A stretch of 64,000 nt of DNA from Rhizobium sp. BT04 (GTDB lineage: Bacteria > Pseudomonadota > Alphaproteobacteria > Rhizobiales > Rhizobiaceae), in the NCBI RefSeq assembly GCF_030053135.1, contig NZ_CP125652.1, positions 1 through 64,000 of the forward strand, in the 5' to 3' direction. This document shows positions 17,842-29,799 of this stretch, piece after piece (the stretch's first letter is position 1; every line of letters starts with the position of its first letter). The position numbers and the translations under genes are program-made. The notes below the pieces were generated by a model. It was not told the DNA's origin, did not search any database, and was given only the letters and a program-made list of their open reading frames with translations.

Positions 17842-19146
17842 ATGTTACAAGATAAAGACCGCATCTTTACCAACATCTACGGCCTCAAGGACAAATCCCT
17901 GAAGGGCGCGATGAGCCGCGGCCACTGGGACGGCACCAAGCAGATCCTCGAAAAGGGCCGAGACTGGATCATCAACGAGATGAAGGCATCCGGCCTTCGC
18001 GGTCGCGGCGGCGCCGGTTTCCCGACAGGCCTCAAATGGTCTTTCATGCCGAAGGAAAGCGACGGCCGCCCGCATTACCTCGTCGTCAACGCCGACGAAT
18101 CGGAGCCTGGCACCTGCAAGGACCGTGACATCATGCGCCACGATCCGCATACGCTGATCGAAGGCTGCGTTGTCGCGAGCTTCGCCATGGGCGCCAATGC
18201 CGCCTACATCTATGTGCGTGGCGAATATATAAGAGAGCGCGAAGCGCTGCAGGCGGCGATCGACGAATGTTATGATTACGGCCTGCTCGGCAAGAACAAC
18301 AAGCTCGGCTGGGACATGGACATCTTCGTCCATCACGGCGCCGGCGCTTACATCTGCGGCGAGGAAACCGCACTGCTCGAAAGCCTCGAAGGCAAGAAGG
18401 GCCAGCCGCGCCTGAAGCCGCCTTTCCCGGCCAATATGGGCCTCTATGGTTGCCCGACGACTGTCAACAACGTCGAATCGATCGCTGTGGCGCCGACCAT
18501 CCTGCGCCGTGGCGCCGGCTGGTTTTCGGCCATAGGCCGTCCGAACAATGTCGGCACCAAGCTGTTCATGCTCTCCGGCCACGTCAACAAGCCGTGCACG
18601 GTCGAAGAAGAAATGGGCATCACCTTCCGCGAGCTGGTCGACCGCCATGCCGGCGGCATCCGCGGCGGCTGGGACAACCTGCTCGCCGTCATTCCGGGCG
18701 GTGCGTCCTGCCCGATCGTTCCGGCCAAGGACATCATCGACTGCCCGATGGATTTCGACGGCCTGCGCGGCGTCGGTTCCTCCTTCGGCACGGCCGCCGC
18801 GATCGTCATGGACAAGTCCACCGACGTCATCAAGGCGATCGCCCGCATCTCCGCCTTCTTCAAGCATGAGAGCTGCGGCCAGTGCACGCCGTGCCGCGAA
18901 GGCACGGGCTGGATGTGGCGGGTGATGGAGCGCATGGCCAAGGGCAATGCCCAGAAGCGTGAAATCGACATGCTGTTCCAGGTGACCAAGCAAATCGAAG
19001 GCCACACCATCTGTGCGCTCGGCGACGCCGCCGCATGGCCGGTGCAGGGTCTGATCCGTAACTTCCGTCCCGAGATCGAAAAGCGCATTGACCAGTATAC
19101 GGCGAGCGCGCTCGATCACGGTGCGGTTCTGGAGGCGGCTGAATAA
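17842..19146 (+). CDS. nuoF: NADH-quinone oxidoreductase subunit F
   Basis: NADH-binding 51-kDa-type subunit carrying FMN and the [4Fe-4S] cluster N3; electrons enter complex I here. 434 residues. [20 protein letters not shown] binds NADH and flavin, [20 protein letters not shown] is the second flavin-site signature, and [15 protein letters not shown] holds three of the N3 cysteines, with the fourth in [14 protein letters not shown]. It starts at ATG 17842, ten bases after the nuoE stop. Confidence 0.98.
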   Translation: MLQDKDRIFTNIYGLKDKSLKGAMSRGHWDGTKQILEKGRDWIINEMKASGLRGRGGAGFPTGLKWSFMPKESDGRPHYLVVNADESEPGTCKDRDIMRHDPHTLIEGCVVASFAMGANAAYIYVRGEYIREREALQAAIDECYDYGLLGKNNKLGWDMDIFVHHGAGAYICGEETALLESLEGKKGQPRLKPPFPANMGLYGCPTTVNNVESIAVAPTILRRGAGWFSAIGRPNNVGTKLFMLSGHVNKPCTVEEEMGITFRELVDRHAGGIRGGWDNLLAVIPGGASCPIVPAKDIIDCPMDFDGLRGVGSSFGTAAAIVMDKSTDVIKAIARISAFFKHESCGQCTPCREGTGWMWRVMERMAKGNAQKREIDMLFQVTKQIEGHTICALGDAAAWPVQGLIRNFRPEIEKRIDQYTASALDHGAVLEAAE

Positions 19147-19148
19147 TC

Positions 19149-19835
19149 ATGGTGGACAAGGCATCCGACGGCAGAAAGAAGGAAGAGGCAGCCGATTTCC
19201 CGGCCGGCTTTGGCCGGCTTGCTGCCGAGATGCTGGAAAATGCGCGGGCAATGCCGGTGCATCCGCTGATGGCACATCCTGCCGCAGCCTTTGCCGCCGC
19301 GACGGCGATCGGCTTTGGTTTCTCGACCCAGATGGCAGGCGCCTTTTTCGGCGCCTTCCAGAGCGCACTGGAAACGACCGGCAAGCTTGCTGCCGCCCTC
19401 GATGACACGCCGCCGGACGCGTTGATGCCCGACGTCGAGATCCGGCCGGAGAATATTCGCCCTGCCGTCAAGGCTGTCGCCAAGCCGGCGGCCGAGACCA
19501 AGCCTGACGTCGAGAAGAAGGCAAGGCCGAAACTGACTGTTGTCACACCGGTCAGCGAACCGGTTCCTGCCAGCCAGCCGAAGCCCGCCGTCAAGGCCAG
19601 GCCGGTTGCGCGGGCTGTTAAGGCCGACGATCTGAAGCTGATCACCGGTATCGGCCCGAAGCTGGAGCAGGTACTGAACGCCAGGGGCATTCGCAGCTTC
19701 GCCGAGATCGCCGCATGGAGCGATGAGGAAATCGTCCGGCTCGACGCCGAGCTTGGCTTCAATGGCCGCATCGGCCGTGACGACTGGACTGGTCAGGCGA
19801 AGGTTCTGGCGGGACGGGGCCGTAGACGGAAATGA
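19149..19835 (+). CDS. Nuo-operon protein with a C-terminal helix-hairpin-helix-like domain (228 aa)
   Basis: Lies between nuoF and nuoG, its ATG 2 bases after the nuoF stop. It is not a standard complex I subunit. Residues 38-75 are hydrophobic (AAAFAAATAIGFGFS), resembling the short alphaproteobacterial segment found in phasin-like or membrane-associated proteins. Residues 100-158 are a Lys/Pro/Ala linker, and 159-222 form a helix-hairpin-helix-like domain (ADDLKLITGIGPKLEQVLNA, then FNGRIGRDDWTGQAKVLAGR) that clearly parallels the tail of NuoE. It may be an accessory or assembly factor; that is inference from position and the shared domain. Confidence 0.82.
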   Translation: MVDKASDGRKKEEAADFPAGFGRLAAEMLENARAMPVHPLMAHPAAAFAAATAIGFGFSTQMAGAFFGAFQSALETTGKLAAALDDTPPDALMPDVEIRPENIRPAVKAVAKPAAETKPDVEKKARPKLTVVTPVSEPVPASQPKPAVKARPVARAVKADDLKLITGIGPKLEQVLNARGIRSFAEIAAWSDEEIVRLDAELGFNGRIGRDDWTGQAKVLAGRGRRRK

Positions 19836-20058
19836 ACTGTCCGGCCGGATCATCGGCCGGAAAAAGGGCAGATCGGCGGACGGGCGGGGGGCCTCACGCT
19901 GCAGATGCCGCTGCGGGTTCCGGGTCTGGAACGCGCGACAGAGAACTTCGGCGACATCAGCTGTCGGCAGGACGAAAGATCCGGCTTGGCAGTGAGAGTG
20001 TTGCAAAAATAGGTTTGTTTGCCGTCATCAGGCAAACGGGAAACAGGACTGAGCGACG

Positions 20059-22140
20059 ATGGCAAAACTGAAGATTGACGGCAACGAGATCGAAGTTCCG
20101 GATCATTTCACGCTATTGCAGGCGTGTGAGGATGCCGGCGCCGAGGTTCCGCGCTTCTGCTTCCACGAGCGGCTGTCGGTTGCCGGCAATTGCCGCATGT
20201 GCCTTGTCGAAGTGAAGGGCGGCCCGCCGAAGCCGCAGGCTTCCTGCGCCATGAGCGTGCGCGATATCCGCGGCGGCCCGAACGGCGAACTGCCCGAGGT
20301 CTTCACCAACACCCCGATGGTCAAGAAGGCCCGCGAAGGTGTGATGGAATTCCTGTTGATCAACCATCCGCTCGATTGCCCGATCTGCGACCAGGGCGGC
20401 GAATGCGACCTGCAGGACCAGGCGATGGCCTTCGGCATCGACACTTCGCGTTACCAGGAAGACAAGCGCGCCGTCGAGGACAAGTATATCGGCCCGCTGG
20501 TCAAGACGGTGATGAACCGCTGCATCCATTGCACGCGCTGCGTCCGCTTCACCACCGAGGTCGCCGGCATTTCCGAACTCGGCCTGATCGGCCGCGGTGA
20601 GGATGCCGAGATCACCACCTATCTCGAACAGGCGATGACCTCCGAGCTGCAGGGCAACGTCGTCGACCTTTGCCCGGTCGGCGCGCTCACCTCGAAGCCC
20701 TTCGCCTTCACCGCGCGCCCCTGGGAATTGAACAAGACCGAATCGATCGACGTCATGGATGCCGTCGGTTCGGCGATCCGCGTCGACACCCGCGGCCGCG
20801 AAGTCATGCGCATCCTGCCGCGTGTCAACGAGGCGATCAATGAAGAGTGGATCTCCGACAAGAGCCGCTTCATCTGGGACGGCCTGAAGACCCAGCGCCT
20901 CGACCGGCCCTATGTGCGCCGCGACGGCCGCCTGCAGCCGGCCACCTGGGCCGAAGCCTTCGGCGCCATCAAGGCCGCCGTCAGCGCCACCTCGGGCGAC
21001 AAGATCGGCGCGATATCAGGCGACCTTGCTTCCGTCGAGGAGATGTATGCGCTCTCCGAACTGGTGAAGTCGCTGGGATCGGCCAATCTCGACTGTCGCC
21101 AGGATGGGGCCGCACTGGATCCGTCGCTCGGCCGTGCAAGCTATCTCTTCAACCCGACCATTTCGGGCATCGACCAGGCCGACGCGCTCTTGATCATCGG
21201 CGCCAATCCGCGTTTCGAGGCAGCCATCCTCAACGCCCGCATCCGCAAGCGCTGGCGCCGGGGCAAGTTCCCGATCGGCGTCATCGGCGAGCCGGGCGAG
21301 TTGCGCTACAGCTATGACTACCTCGGCGGCGGTCCCGACACGCTGAAGGATCTGGTCGACGGCAACCATGCCTTCGCCGAAGTCCTGAAGAATGCCGCCA
21401 AGCCGATGATCATCATCGGCCAGGGCGCGCTGTCGCGCACCGACGGCGCTGGCGTTCTCGCCAGTGCGGCCAAGCTCGCCGGTTCGGTCGGCGCTGTTGT
21501 CGAAGGCTGGAACGGTTTTGCCGTCCTCCATACCGCAGCGTCCCGCGTCGGTGGCCTCGATCTCGGCTTCGTGCCGGGGGCCAAGGGCGTCAACGCCGCC
21601 GAAATGCTGACGGCAATGGATGTGCTCTTCCTGCTCGGCGCCGACGAACTCGACTTTGCCGCCAAGAAGGCCAGGCTCACCGTCTATATCGGCTCGCACG
21701 GCGATAACGGCGCGCATCATGCCGACGTCATCCTGCCGGCCGCAGCCTATACCGAAAAGTCCGGCACCTGGGTCAACACCGAAGGCCGCGTTCAGATGGG
21801 CAACCGCGCCGGCTTTGCGCCGGGTGATGCCCGCGAGGACTGGGCGATCATCCGTGCTCTTTCCGACGTGCTCGGCAAGAAGCTTCCCTTCGATTCGCTG
21901 AGCGAATTGCGCGTCCGGCTCTATGCCGCTTTCCCGCATTTCGCCGCCATCGATGAGATCGCCGAAAGCGATAGCGCCCAAATTGCCGCAGTTGCGAAAA
22001 AAGCCGGCAAGATGAACAAGTCAGGGTTTGCGTCGCCGGTGAAAGACTTCTATTTGACGAACCCGATAGCGCGTGCCTCGGCTGTCATGGCGGAGTGCTC
22101 GGCATTGGCCCGCAACAACTTCAAAGTCGCGGCAGAGTAA
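20059..22140 (+). CDS. nuoG: NADH-quinone oxidoreductase subunit G
   Basis: 75-kDa-type subunit with the iron-sulfur chain N1b, N4 and N5 and a degenerate molybdopterin-oxidoreductase domain. 693 residues. The N-terminal [2Fe-2S] domain has CFHERLSVAGNCRMCLVEVK and SCAMSV. A His-Cys motif follows (NHPLDCPICDQGGECDLQDQ), then CIHCTRCVRF and DLCPVGALTSKP for the cubane clusters. ATG 20059 is preceded by a 223-base spacer from the previous stop, longer than elsewhere in the operon. Confidence 0.98.
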   Translation: MAKLKIDGNEIEVPDHFTLLQACEDAGAEVPRFCFHERLSVAGNCRMCLVEVKGGPPKPQASCAMSVRDIRGGPNGELPEVFTNTPMVKKAREGVMEFLLINHPLDCPICDQGGECDLQDQAMAFGIDTSRYQEDKRAVEDKYIGPLVKTVMNRCIHCTRCVRFTTEVAGISELGLIGRGEDAEITTYLEQAMTSELQGNVVDLCPVGALTSKPFAFTARPWELNKTESIDVMDAVGSAIRVDTRGREVMRILPRVNEAINEEWISDKSRFIWDGLKTQRLDRPYVRRDGRLQPATWAEAFGAIKAAVSATSGDKIGAISGDLASVEEMYALSELVKSLGSANLDCRQDGAALDPSLGRASYLFNPTISGIDQADALLIIGANPRFEAAILNARIRKRWRRGKFPIGVIGEPGELRYSYDYLGGGPDTLKDLVDGNHAFAEVLKNAAKPMIIIGQGALSRTDGAGVLASAAKLAGSVGAVVEGWNGFAVLHTAASRVGGLDLGFVPGAKGVNAAEMLTAMDVLFLLGADELDFAAKKARLTVYIGSHGDNGAHHADVILPAAAYTEKSGTWVNTEGRVQMGNRAGFAPGDAREDWAIIRALSDVLGKKLPFDSLSELRVRLYAAFPHFAAIDEIAESDSAQIAAVAKKAGKMNKSGFASPVKDFYLTNPIARASAVMAECSALARNNFKVAAE

Positions 22141-22152
22141 GGGCAGGGGACT

Positions 22153-23196
22153 ATGGATTCTTTCTTTTCGAGCTATGTCTGGCCGGCGATCATCATGATC
22201 GGTCAGTCGCTGCTGCTTCTCGTCTGCCTGCTCGTCTTCATCGCCTATGTGCTGCTCGCCGACCGCAAGATCTGGGCGGCCGTGCAGCTGCGTCGCGGCC
22301 CGAACGTCGTCGGTCCCTTCGGCCTGTTCCAGTCCTTCGCCGACCTTTTGAAGTTCGTCTTCAAGGAGCCGATCATTCCGGCCGGCGCCAACAAGGCGGT
22401 GTTCCTGCTGGCCCCGCTGGTGACGGTGCTTCTGGCGCTGTCCACCTGGGCAGTGGTGCCGCTGGCCGACGGATGGGTGATCGCCAACATCAATGTCGGC
22501 ATCCTCTATATTTTCGCGATTTCCTCGCTCGAGGTTTACGGCATCATCATGGGCGGCTGGGCTTCGAACTCGAAGTATCCGTTCCTCGGCGCGCTGCGTT
22601 CGGCCGCACAGATGGTGTCCTATGAAGTCTCGATCGGCTTCGTCATCGTCACCGTGCTTCTCTGCGTCGGATCGCTGAACCTGACCGACATCGTCAATGC
22701 TCAGCATACCGGCCTGGGCACCATGCTCGGCCTGCCGGCGTCGTTCCTCGACTGGCACTGGCTGTCGCTGTTCCCGATGTTCATCATCTTCTTCATTTCG
22801 GCACTCGCCGAGACGAACCGTCCGCCTTTCGACCTTCCGGAAGCCGAATCGGAACTCGTTGCCGGCTTCATGGTCGAATACGGCTCCTCGCCATACATGA
22901 TGTTCATGCTCGGCGAATATGCGGCCGTCTGCCTGATGTGCGCGCTGACGACGATCCTCTTCCTCGGCGGCTGGCTGCCCCCGGTCGATATCTGGATCCT
23001 CAACTGGGTCCCAGGCATCATCTGGTTCACGCTGAAGGCCTGCCTGGTGTTCTTCATGTTCGCGATGGTCAAGGCCTTCGTTCCGCGCTACCGCTACGAC
23101 CAGCTCATGCGCCTCGGCTGGAAAGTTTTCCTGCCGCTGTCGCTCGCCATGGTCGTCATCGTTGCATTCGTGCTGAAACTGACGGGGTGGGCATGA
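22153..23196 (+). CDS. nuoH: NADH-quinone oxidoreductase subunit H
   Basis: Membrane subunit at the junction with the peripheral arm; forms the quinone entry channel. 347 residues, about eight transmembrane helices, with signatures [40 protein letters not shown] and the terminal [18 protein letters not shown]. It follows nuoG by 12 bases. Confidence 0.98.
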   Translation: MDSFFSSYVWPAIIMIGQSLLLLVCLLVFIAYVLLADRKIWAAVQLRRGPNVVGPFGLFQSFADLLKFVFKEPIIPAGANKAVFLLAPLVTVLLALSTWAVVPLADGWVIANINVGILYIFAISSLEVYGIIMGGWASNSKYPFLGALRSAAQMVSYEVSIGFVIVTVLLCVGSLNLTDIVNAQHTGLGTMLGLPASFLDWHWLSLFPMFIIFFISALAETNRPPFDLPEAESELVAGFMVEYGSSPYMMFMLGEYAAVCLMCALTTILFLGGWLPPVDIWILNWVPGIIWFTLKACLVFFMFAMVKAFVPRYRYDQLMRLGWKVFLPLSLAMVVIVAFVLKLTGWA

Positions 23197-23236
23197 TGAT
23201 GCCCGCTCTCGTTTTCGGCAAAATTGGAGGTTGAAG

Positions 23237-23728
23237 ATGGCAAGCTTGTCCGGCTCCATCAGCTCGCTGTTTCTCAAGGAATTCGTCGGCGCGTTCTTTC
23301 TGTCGATGCGCTATTTCTTCCGCCAGAAGGCGACGATCAACTATCCCTTCGAAAAAGGCCCGGTCTCCCCGCGTTTCCGCGGCGAGCATGCGCTGCGCCG
23401 TTATCCGAACGGTGAGGAACGCTGCATCGCCTGCAAACTCTGCGAGGCGATCTGTCCTGCCCAGGCGATCACCATCGAGGCCGGTCCGCGCCGCAACGAC
23501 GGCACGCGCCGCACGGTGCGATACGACATCGACATGGTGAAGTGCATCTATTGCGGCTTCTGCCAGGAAGCCTGCCCGGTCGACGCGATCGTCGAAGGCC
23601 CGAATTTCGAATTTGCGACGGAAACCCGCGAAGAGCTCTATTTCGACAAGGCGCGGCTTCTGGATAACGGAGACCGGTGGGAGCGCGAAATCGCCCGCAA
23701 CATCGCGATCGACTCGCCGTACCGCTGA
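23237..23728 (+). CDS. nuoI: NADH-quinone oxidoreductase subunit I
   Basis: Ferredoxin-like subunit carrying clusters N6a and N6b on the path to N2. 163 residues from ATG 23237 ([10 protein letters not shown]), with GGAGG at 23226-23230. Two complete cysteine motifs: [12 protein letters not shown] and [13 protein letters not shown] 142-base gap separates it from nuoJ. Confidence 0.98.
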   Translation: MASLSGSISSLFLKEFVGAFFLSMRYFFRQKATINYPFEKGPVSPRFRGEHALRRYPNGEERCIACKLCEAICPAQAITIEAGPRRNDGTRRTVRYDIDMVKCIYCGFCQEACPVDAIVEGPNFEFATETREELYFDKARLLDNGDRWEREIARNIAIDSPYR

Positions 23729-23870
23729 TCGAGTTTTTGAAATGCCGTAATGGAGCTTGAGCGCTTCGGTCGCGGTCAATATGCACAGGAGTTCTGCCGG
23801 TCAGCCGCGCAAAGCTCTATCGGGCAGAAAAACTCCCGGCTGCCCGGGGGAAGATGAAAAAGGCACCAAC

Positions 23871-24485
23871 ATGGGTCTGCAGGCTCTATTTTTCTATCTT
23901 TTCGCCTTTGTCGCGGTGGCGTCGGCGTTCATGGTCATCTGGGCGAAGAACCCGGTTCACTCGGTTCTGTTCCTGATCCTGGTGTTCTTCAACGCGGCCG
24001 GCCTCTTCCTGCTGGCCGGTGCCGAATTCCTGGCGATGATCCTGCTCGTCGTCTATGTCGGCGCCGTCGCCGTTCTCTTCCTCTTCGTGGTGATGATGCT
24101 CGATATCGACTTCACCGAATTGAGGGCAGGGGTTCTCGAATATGCGCCGATCGGCGGGCTGATCGGAGTGATCCTGGCGGCCGAACTGATCGTCGTCATC
24201 GGCGGCAGCGTCATCTCGCCGGAGATCGCCAAATCAGTCGCCATGCCGATCCCGGCACTCAGCGAGCGGACGAATACGGCCGCCCTCGGCGACGTGCTCT
24301 ATACCAACTACGTCTATTTCTTCCAGATCGCCGGTCTGGTGCTGCTGGTCGCCATGATCGGCGCGATCGTGCTGACGCTGAGGCATCGCACCAACATCAA
24401 GCGGCAGAATATTCCGCGGCAGGTTGCCCGCACGCCCGCCACCGCCGTCGAGGTGGTGTCGGTCAAGCCCGGGCAGGGCGTCTAA
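23871..24485 (+). CDS. nuoJ: NADH-quinone oxidoreductase subunit J
   Basis: Membrane subunit with about five helices, including the pi-bulge helix region ([20 protein letters not shown]) implicated in coupling. 204 residues from ATG 23871 ([10 protein letters not shown]); the frame continues upstream to 23757 but that part is not family-like. The 142-base gap after nuoI contains no other gene. Confidence 0.95.
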   Translation: MGLQALFFYLFAFVAVASAFMVIWAKNPVHSVLFLILVFFNAAGLFLLAGAEFLAMILLVVYVGAVAVLFLFVVMMLDIDFTELRAGVLEYAPIGGLIGVILAAELIVVIGGSVISPEIAKSVAMPIPALSERTNTAALGDVLYTNYVYFFQIAGLVLLVAMIGAIVLTLRHRTNIKRQNIPRQVARTPATAVEVVSVKPGQGV

Positions 24486-24507
24486 GGCAGGTCAAGGAAC
24501 AAAGAAC

Positions 24508-24816
24508 ATGGTCATCGGACTTTCCCACTACCTGACGGTTAGCGCCATCCTCTTCACGCTCGGCGTCTTCGGCATCTTCCTGAACCGGAAGAACGTCATC
24601 GTCATCCTGATGTCGGTCGAACTGATCCTGCTTGCCGTCAACATCAACATGGTCGCCTTTTCCCATTTCCTGAACGACATCGTCGGCCAGGTCTTCGCGC
24701 TGTTCATCCTGACGGTCGCGGCTGCCGAAGCGGCGATCGGTCTTGCAATTCTCGTTGTCTTCTACCGCAACCGCGGCTCGATCGCGGTCGAAGACGTCAA
24801 TATGATGAAGGGCTGA
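24508..24816 (+). CDS. nuoK: NADH-quinone oxidoreductase subunit K
   Basis: Small three-helix proton-pathway subunit, 102 residues from ATG 24508 ([20 protein letters not shown]). The two conserved membrane glutamates lie in [12 protein letters not shown] and in the helix with [13 protein letters not shown]. It is 22 bases after nuoJ and 7 before nuoL. Confidence 0.97.
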   Translation: MVIGLSHYLTVSAILFTLGVFGIFLNRKNVIVILMSVELILLAVNINMVAFSHFLNDIVGQVFALFILTVAAAEAAIGLAILVVFYRNRGSIAVEDVNMMKG

Positions 24817-24823
24817 GTGGCTC

Positions 24824-26824
24824 ATGTTCCTCTATAAGGCTATCGTCTTTCTTCCCTTGATCGGTGCGATCGTCGCCGGCCTTTTTGGCCGCGCCATCGG
24901 CGCCAAGGCTTCGGAATATCTCACCAGCGGCCTGATGATCATCGCCGCCATCCTGTCCTGGGTCGTCTTCTTCACCGTCGGCATGGGCCATGCCGAAGGC
25001 GGCCCGATCAAGGTCGAGGTGCTGCGCTGGATCCAGTCCGGCGGCATCGACGTCTCCTGGTCGCTGCGTGTGGATACGCTGACCTCAGTGATGCTGATCG
25101 TCGTCAACACGGTCTCGACGCTGGTGCATGTCTATTCGATCGGCTACATGCATACCGATCCGCATCGTCCGCGCTTCTTTGCCTATCTGTCGCTCTTCAC
25201 CTTCGCCATGCTGATGCTGGTGACGGCCGACAACCTTGGCCAGATGTTCTTCGGCTGGGAAGGCGTCGGTCTTGCCTCCTATCTCTTGATCGGCTTCTGG
25301 TTCAAGAAGCCGTCGGCGACGGCTGCGGCGATGAAGGCCTTCATCGTCAACCGCGTCGGCGACTTCGGCTTCGTGCTCGGCATTGCCGGCGTCTTCGTGC
25401 TGTTCGGCTCGATCAACTTCGACACGATCTTCGCCAACGCCTCGAATTTCGCCCCGCATGAAGGTGGCGGCGAGGCGAGCGAAGTGATCCTCAACCTCTT
25501 CGGCATGCAGCTCGACAAGGCGCATGCGCTGACCGGCATCTGCCTGCTGCTGTTCATGGGCGCGATGGGCAAGTCGGCGCAGTTCCTGCTGCACACCTGG
25601 CTGCCGGATGCCATGGAAGGCCCGACCCCGGTCTCGGCTCTCATCCATGCCGCCACAATGGTCACCGCCGGTGTCTTCCTCGTCGCCCGCATGTCGCCGC
25701 TGTTCGAACTGTCGCCGGATGCGCTTACGGTCGTCACGGTCATCGGCGCGATCACCGCCTTCTTCGCGGCCACCGTCGGCTTGGTGCAGAACGACATCAA
25801 GCGCGTCATCGCCTATTCCACCTGCTCACAGCTCGGCTACATGTTCGTGGCGCTCGGGGTAGGGGCCTATGGCGCGGCGATCTTCCATCTCTTCACCCAT
25901 GCCTTCTTCAAGGCGCTGCTCTTCCTCTGCGCCGGCTCGGTCATCCATGCCGTCGATGGCGAGCAGGACATGCGCTACATGGGCGGCCTGCGGCCGCACA
26001 TCAAGGTAACGTTCTGGATGATGATCATCGGCACGCTGGCGATCACCGGTGTCGGCATTCCCTTCACGCCGATCGGTTTTGCCGGCTTCTTCTCCAAGGA
26101 CGTGATCATCGAGGCGACCTATGCATCGCATTCGCCCGTCTCGGGCTTCGCCTTCTCGCTGCTGGTCATCGCGGCTCTGTTTACGAGCTTCTATTCCTGG
26201 CGCCTGATCTTCATGACCTTCTTCGGCAAGCCGCGCGCTTCGCACGAGGTCATGCACCACGTCCACGAGTCGCCGCAGGTCATGCTGGTGCCGCTCTATC
26301 TCCTGGCGATCGGTGCGGTGTTTGCCGGCTTCCTCTTCGAGGGCCGCTTCTACGGCGAGGAATATGCCGAGTTCTGGAAGGGTGCGCTGTTTACCGGCGC
26401 CGAGAATGAACTCGTCGAAGAGTTCCACCATGTACCGGCGCTCGTGGGCTTGAGCCCCTTCATCGCCATGGTGCTCGGCTTCGTCACCGCGTGGTACATG
26501 TATATCCGCTCGCCGCAGACGCCGCGCACCCTCGCCAAGCAGCATCGCGTGCTCTACCACTTCCTGCTCAACAAGTGGTATTTCGACGAACTCTACGACT
26601 TCCTCTTCGTCCGCACGGCCAAGGCGCTCGGCCGCTTCCTGTGGAAGAGGGGTGACGTCGGCGTCATCGACACCTACGGCCCGAACGGCGTCGCCGCCCG
26701 CGTCGTCGCCGTCACCGACCGTGTCGTCCGCCTGCAGACCGGTTACCTCTATCACTACGCCTTCGCGATGCTGATCGGCATTGCGGCGCTCGTTACCTGG
26801 ATGATGCTCGGGAGTTCCTTCTGA
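24824..26824 (+). CDS. nuoL: NADH-quinone oxidoreductase subunit L
   Basis: Distal antiporter-like proton pump of complex I, 666 residues, with about 14 core helices and a C-terminal lateral helix. Conserved features include [19 protein letters not shown], the functional Lys in [20 protein letters not shown], and [16 protein letters not shown] sequence ([20 protein letters not shown]). Its stop overlaps the nuoM start (ATGA), suggesting translational coupling. Confidence 0.98.
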   Translation: MFLYKAIVFLPLIGAIVAGLFGRAIGAKASEYLTSGLMIIAAILSWVVFFTVGMGHAEGGPIKVEVLRWIQSGGIDVSWSLRVDTLTSVMLIVVNTVSTLVHVYSIGYMHTDPHRPRFFAYLSLFTFAMLMLVTADNLGQMFFGWEGVGLASYLLIGFWFKKPSATAAAMKAFIVNRVGDFGFVLGIAGVFVLFGSINFDTIFANASNFAPHEGGGEASEVILNLFGMQLDKAHALTGICLLLFMGAMGKSAQFLLHTWLPDAMEGPTPVSALIHAATMVTAGVFLVARMSPLFELSPDALTVVTVIGAITAFFAATVGLVQNDIKRVIAYSTCSQLGYMFVALGVGAYGAAIFHLFTHAFFKALLFLCAGSVIHAVDGEQDMRYMGGLRPHIKVTFWMMIIGTLAITGVGIPFTPIGFAGFFSKDVIIEATYASHSPVSGFAFSLLVIAALFTSFYSWRLIFMTFFGKPRASHEVMHHVHESPQVMLVPLYLLAIGAVFAGFLFEGRFYGEEYAEFWKGALFTGAENELVEEFHHVPALVGLSPFIAMVLGFVTAWYMYIRSPQTPRTLAKQHRVLYHFLLNKWYFDELYDFLFVRTAKALGRFLWKRGDVGVIDTYGPNGVAARVVAVTDRVVRLQTGYLYHYAFAMLIGIAALVTWMMLGSSF

Positions 26825-28335
26825 TGACCGATTGGCCTATTCTTTCAACGGTCACCTTCCTGCCGCTGGTCGGCGTGGTGCTCCTGCTATTGATGAACGG
26901 CGAGAGCGAAACCGGCCGGAAAAACGTGCTGTGGATCTCGCTGATCACCACCGTCTTCACCTTCGTCGTCTCGCTCTTCATCTGGACCGGCTTCGACAAT
27001 GCCAATCCGGGCTTCCAGATGATCGAGAAGCATAACTGGCTCGGCACCGGCATCGGCTATCACGTCGGCGTCGACGGCATCTCGATGCTGTTCGTCATCC
27101 TGTCGACCTTCCTCATGCCCTTCTGCGTGCTGGCGAGCTGGCTCTCGATCGAGAAGCGCCTGAAGGAATACATGATCGCCTTCCTCATCCTGGAAACGAT
27201 GATGGTCGGGGTCTTCGTCTCGCTCGATATCGTGCTGTTCTACGTCTTCTTCGAGGCTGGCCTCATTCCGATGTTCCTGATCATCGGCGTCTGGGGCGGC
27301 AAGGACCGCGTCTATGCGAGCTACAAGTTCTTCCTCTATACGCTGCTGGGCTCGGTGCTGATGCTGCTCGCCATCATGGCGATGTACTGGCAGGCCGGCA
27401 CGACCGACATCACCGCGCTGCTCGCCTACAAGTTCCCGCCGGCATTGCAGACCTGGTTATGGCTGGCTTTCTTCGCCTCCTTTGCGGTGAAGATGCCGAT
27501 GTGGCCGGTCCATACCTGGCTTCCCGATGCCCACGTTCAGGCGCCGACGGCAGGCTCGGTCATCCTGGCCGGCGTGCTCCTGAAGCTCGGCGGTTACGGC
27601 CTTATCCGCTTCTCGCTCGGCATGTTCCCGGTCGCCTCCGATTATTTCGCGCCGCTCGTCTTCGCCATGTCCGTCATTGCCATCATCTATACCTCGCTGG
27701 TGGCGATGATGCAGGACGACATCAAGAAGCTGATCGCCTATTCCTCGGTGGCGCACATGGGTTATGTGACCATGGGCATCTTTGCCGCCAACATGCAGGG
27801 TGTTCAGGGTTCGATCTTCCAGATGCTGTCGCACGGCATCGTCTCCGGCGCGCTCTTCCTCTGCGTCGGCGTCATTTACGACCGCACCCACACCCGTGAG
27901 ATCAACGCCTATGGCGGCCTCGTCAACAACATGCCGAAATATGCCGTCGCGATGATGGTCTTCACCATGGCCAATGTCGGGCTTCCCGGCACGTCGGGCT
28001 TCATTGGCGAATTCCTGACGCTGATCGGCGTCTTCCGGGTCAACACCTGGGTGGCACTCTTTGCCGCCACCGGCGTCATCCTCTCGGCCGCCTACGCGCT
28101 CTGGCTCTATCGCCGGGTGATCTTCGGCGCGCTGGAAAAGGAAAAGCTGAAGGCGCTGCTCGATCTTTCCAGGCGCGAACAGCTGATCCTCTATCCGTTG
28201 GTCGCGCTGACCATTTTCTTCGGCGTTTACCCGGCTCCGGTCTTCGATGCGACGGCCGCCTCGGTGGATTTGCTGGTCAACAACTACACGGCCGCCGTGC
28301 ACGCAGCGCAGAATGTTGCGCTGTCTATGAATTGA
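26824..28335 (+). CDS. nuoM: NADH-quinone oxidoreductase subunit M
   Basis: Second antiporter-like proton-pumping subunit, 503 residues, about 14 helices. Conserved blocks include [20 protein letters not shown], the Lys in [20 protein letters not shown] and [12 protein letters not shown]. Starts by ATGA overlap with nuoL. Confidence 0.98.
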   Translation: MTDWPILSTVTFLPLVGVVLLLLMNGESETGRKNVLWISLITTVFTFVVSLFIWTGFDNANPGFQMIEKHNWLGTGIGYHVGVDGISMLFVILSTFLMPFCVLASWLSIEKRLKEYMIAFLILETMMVGVFVSLDIVLFYVFFEAGLIPMFLIIGVWGGKDRVYASYKFFLYTLLGSVLMLLAIMAMYWQAGTTDITALLAYKFPPALQTWLWLAFFASFAVKMPMWPVHTWLPDAHVQAPTAGSVILAGVLLKLGGYGLIRFSLGMFPVASDYFAPLVFAMSVIAIIYTSLVAMMQDDIKKLIAYSSVAHMGYVTMGIFAANMQGVQGSIFQMLSHGIVSGALFLCVGVIYDRTHTREINAYGGLVNNMPKYAVAMMVFTMANVGLPGTSGFIGEFLTLIGVFRVNTWVALFAATGVILSAAYALWLYRRVIFGALEKEKLKALLDLSRREQLILYPLVALTIFFGVYPAPVFDATAASVDLLVNNYTAAVHAAQNVALSMN

Positions 28336-28353
28336 TGACGGGACTTATTGGAC

Positions 28354-29799
28354 ATGACCGCTGAAACCATTCTCCTTAGTCTGCATCTTTCCGCGCCGGA
28401 GCTCATCCTCGCGGTCGGCGCCCTTGTCCTGTTGATGGTCGGCGTCTTCTCGGGCGAGCGGTCGGGCCTTGTCGTCACCGGCCTCGCCATCGTCCTGCTG
28501 CTGGCCTCCGGCCTGTGGCTGCTCTTCGTGCCGGCAGAAGGCCTTGCCTATGGCGGCGTCTATATGGCCGACGGCTTCTCGCGCTTCATGAAGCTGGTGG
28601 CGCTCATCGGTTCGCTGGTCGCGCTGTTCATGACGATGGGCCACGCCCGCGAAAATCAGCTCGACAAGTTCGAATTCCCGGTTCTGCTGGTGCTTGCGAC
28701 CCTCGGCATCCTGCTGATGATCTCGGCCAACGACCTGATCTCGCTCTATCTTGCGCTGGAACTGCAGTCGCTGGCGCTTTATGTCGTCGCCGCGATCAAC
28801 CGCGACAGCCTGAAGTCGACCGAAGCCGGCCTCAAATATTTCGTTCTTGGTGCACTTTCCTCCGGCATGCTGCTCTACGGCATGTCGCTGGTCTATGGCT
28901 TCACCGGCCACACCCACTTCTCCGAGATCGCCCAGGCGCTTTCGGTCGAGGGCGCGCGTTCGCTCGGTCTCGTCTTCGGCCTGGTCTTCATCCTCGCCGG
29001 CATCGCCTTCAAGATCTCGGCGGTTCCCTTCCACATGTGGACGCCTGACGTTTATGAAGGCGCGCCGACGCCGGTCACCGCTTTCCTGGCCGCAGCCCCC
29101 AAGGTTGCCGCCATGGCGATGATGACCCGCATCGTCATCACCGCCTTCCAGCCGGTTCTGGCCGACTGGCAGCAGGTCGTGGTCTTCATCTCGATCGCCT
29201 CGATGCTGCTCGGCTCGTTTGCCGCGATCGGCCAGAAGAACATCAAGCGACTGATGGCCTATTCGTCGATCGGCCACATGGGCTATGCGCTGGTCGGCCT
29301 TGCCGCCGGCAACCAGACCGGCGTCACCGGCGTCATGCTTTACATGGTCATCTACATGGTCATGACGCTCGGCACCTTCGCGATCATCATGTCGATGCGT
29401 CGCAAGGACGGCACCGTCGTCGAGGAGGTCAACGATCTCGCCGGCCTTTCCACGACCAACCCATTCATGGCCGTGGTGCTGACGGCGCTGATGTTCTCGC
29501 TTGCCGGCATTCCGCCGCTCGCCGGCTTCTTCGCCAAGTACTTCGTTTTCGTCGCCGCCATCGAAGCCAAGCTTTATGCGCTTGCCATCATCGGCGTTCT
29601 CGCCTCGGTCGTCGGCGCTTACTATTATCTGCGCGTCATCAAGCTGATGTGGTTCGATGAGGCGACCGGCGAATTCGCCCGGGTTTCCGGCGCACTGCGT
29701 CTGGTCTTCGGTCTCTCCGGTCTCTTCGTCACCGCCTATGTCCTCATCGGCGGCCCGATCGGCGGCGCGGCAGAGCTTGCCGCCGCGACGCTCTTTTAA
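28354..29799 (+). CDS. nuoN: NADH-quinone oxidoreductase subunit N
   Basis: Third antiporter-like subunit, 481 residues from ATG 28354 ([20 protein letters not shown]). It has [19 protein letters not shown], the Lys-bearing [20 protein letters not shown] and [19 protein letters not shown]. It closes the canonical nuoA-N set. Its stop overlaps the birA start (TAATG), so birA is in the same transcript. Confidence 0.97.
   Translation: MTAETILLSLHLSAPELILAVGALVLLMVGVFSGERSGLVVTGLAIVLLLASGLWLLFVPAEGLAYGGVYMADGFSRFMKLVALIGSLVALFMTMGHARENQLDKFEFPVLLVLATLGILLMISANDLISLYLALELQSLALYVVAAINRDSLKSTEAGLKYFVLGALSSGMLLYGMSLVYGFTGHTHFSEIAQALSVEGARSLGLVFGLVFILAGIAFKISAVPFHMWTPDVYEGAPTPVTAFLAAAPKVAAMAMMTRIVITAFQPVLADWQQVVVFISIASMLLGSFAAIGQKNIKRLMAYSSIGHMGYALVGLAAGNQTGVTGVMLYMVIYMVMTLGTFAIIMSMRRKDGTVVEEVNDLAGLSTTNPFMAVVLTALMFSLAGIPPLAGFFAKYFVFVAAIEAKLYALAIIGVLASVVGAYYYLRVIKLMWFDEATGEFARVSGALRLVFGLSGLFVTAYVLIGGPIGGAAELAAATLF

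Noticed and set aside
19832..20071. 79-codon frame between the 228-aa gene and nuoG
   Set aside because: Although it overlaps the previous stop (ATGA), its composition is Arg/Gly/Ser-rich noise and it overlaps the nuoG start.
22021..23277. 418-codon frame antisense to nuoH
   Set aside because: Shadow of nuoH; the Glu/His/Asp-rich translation is typical of antisense to membrane-protein genes.
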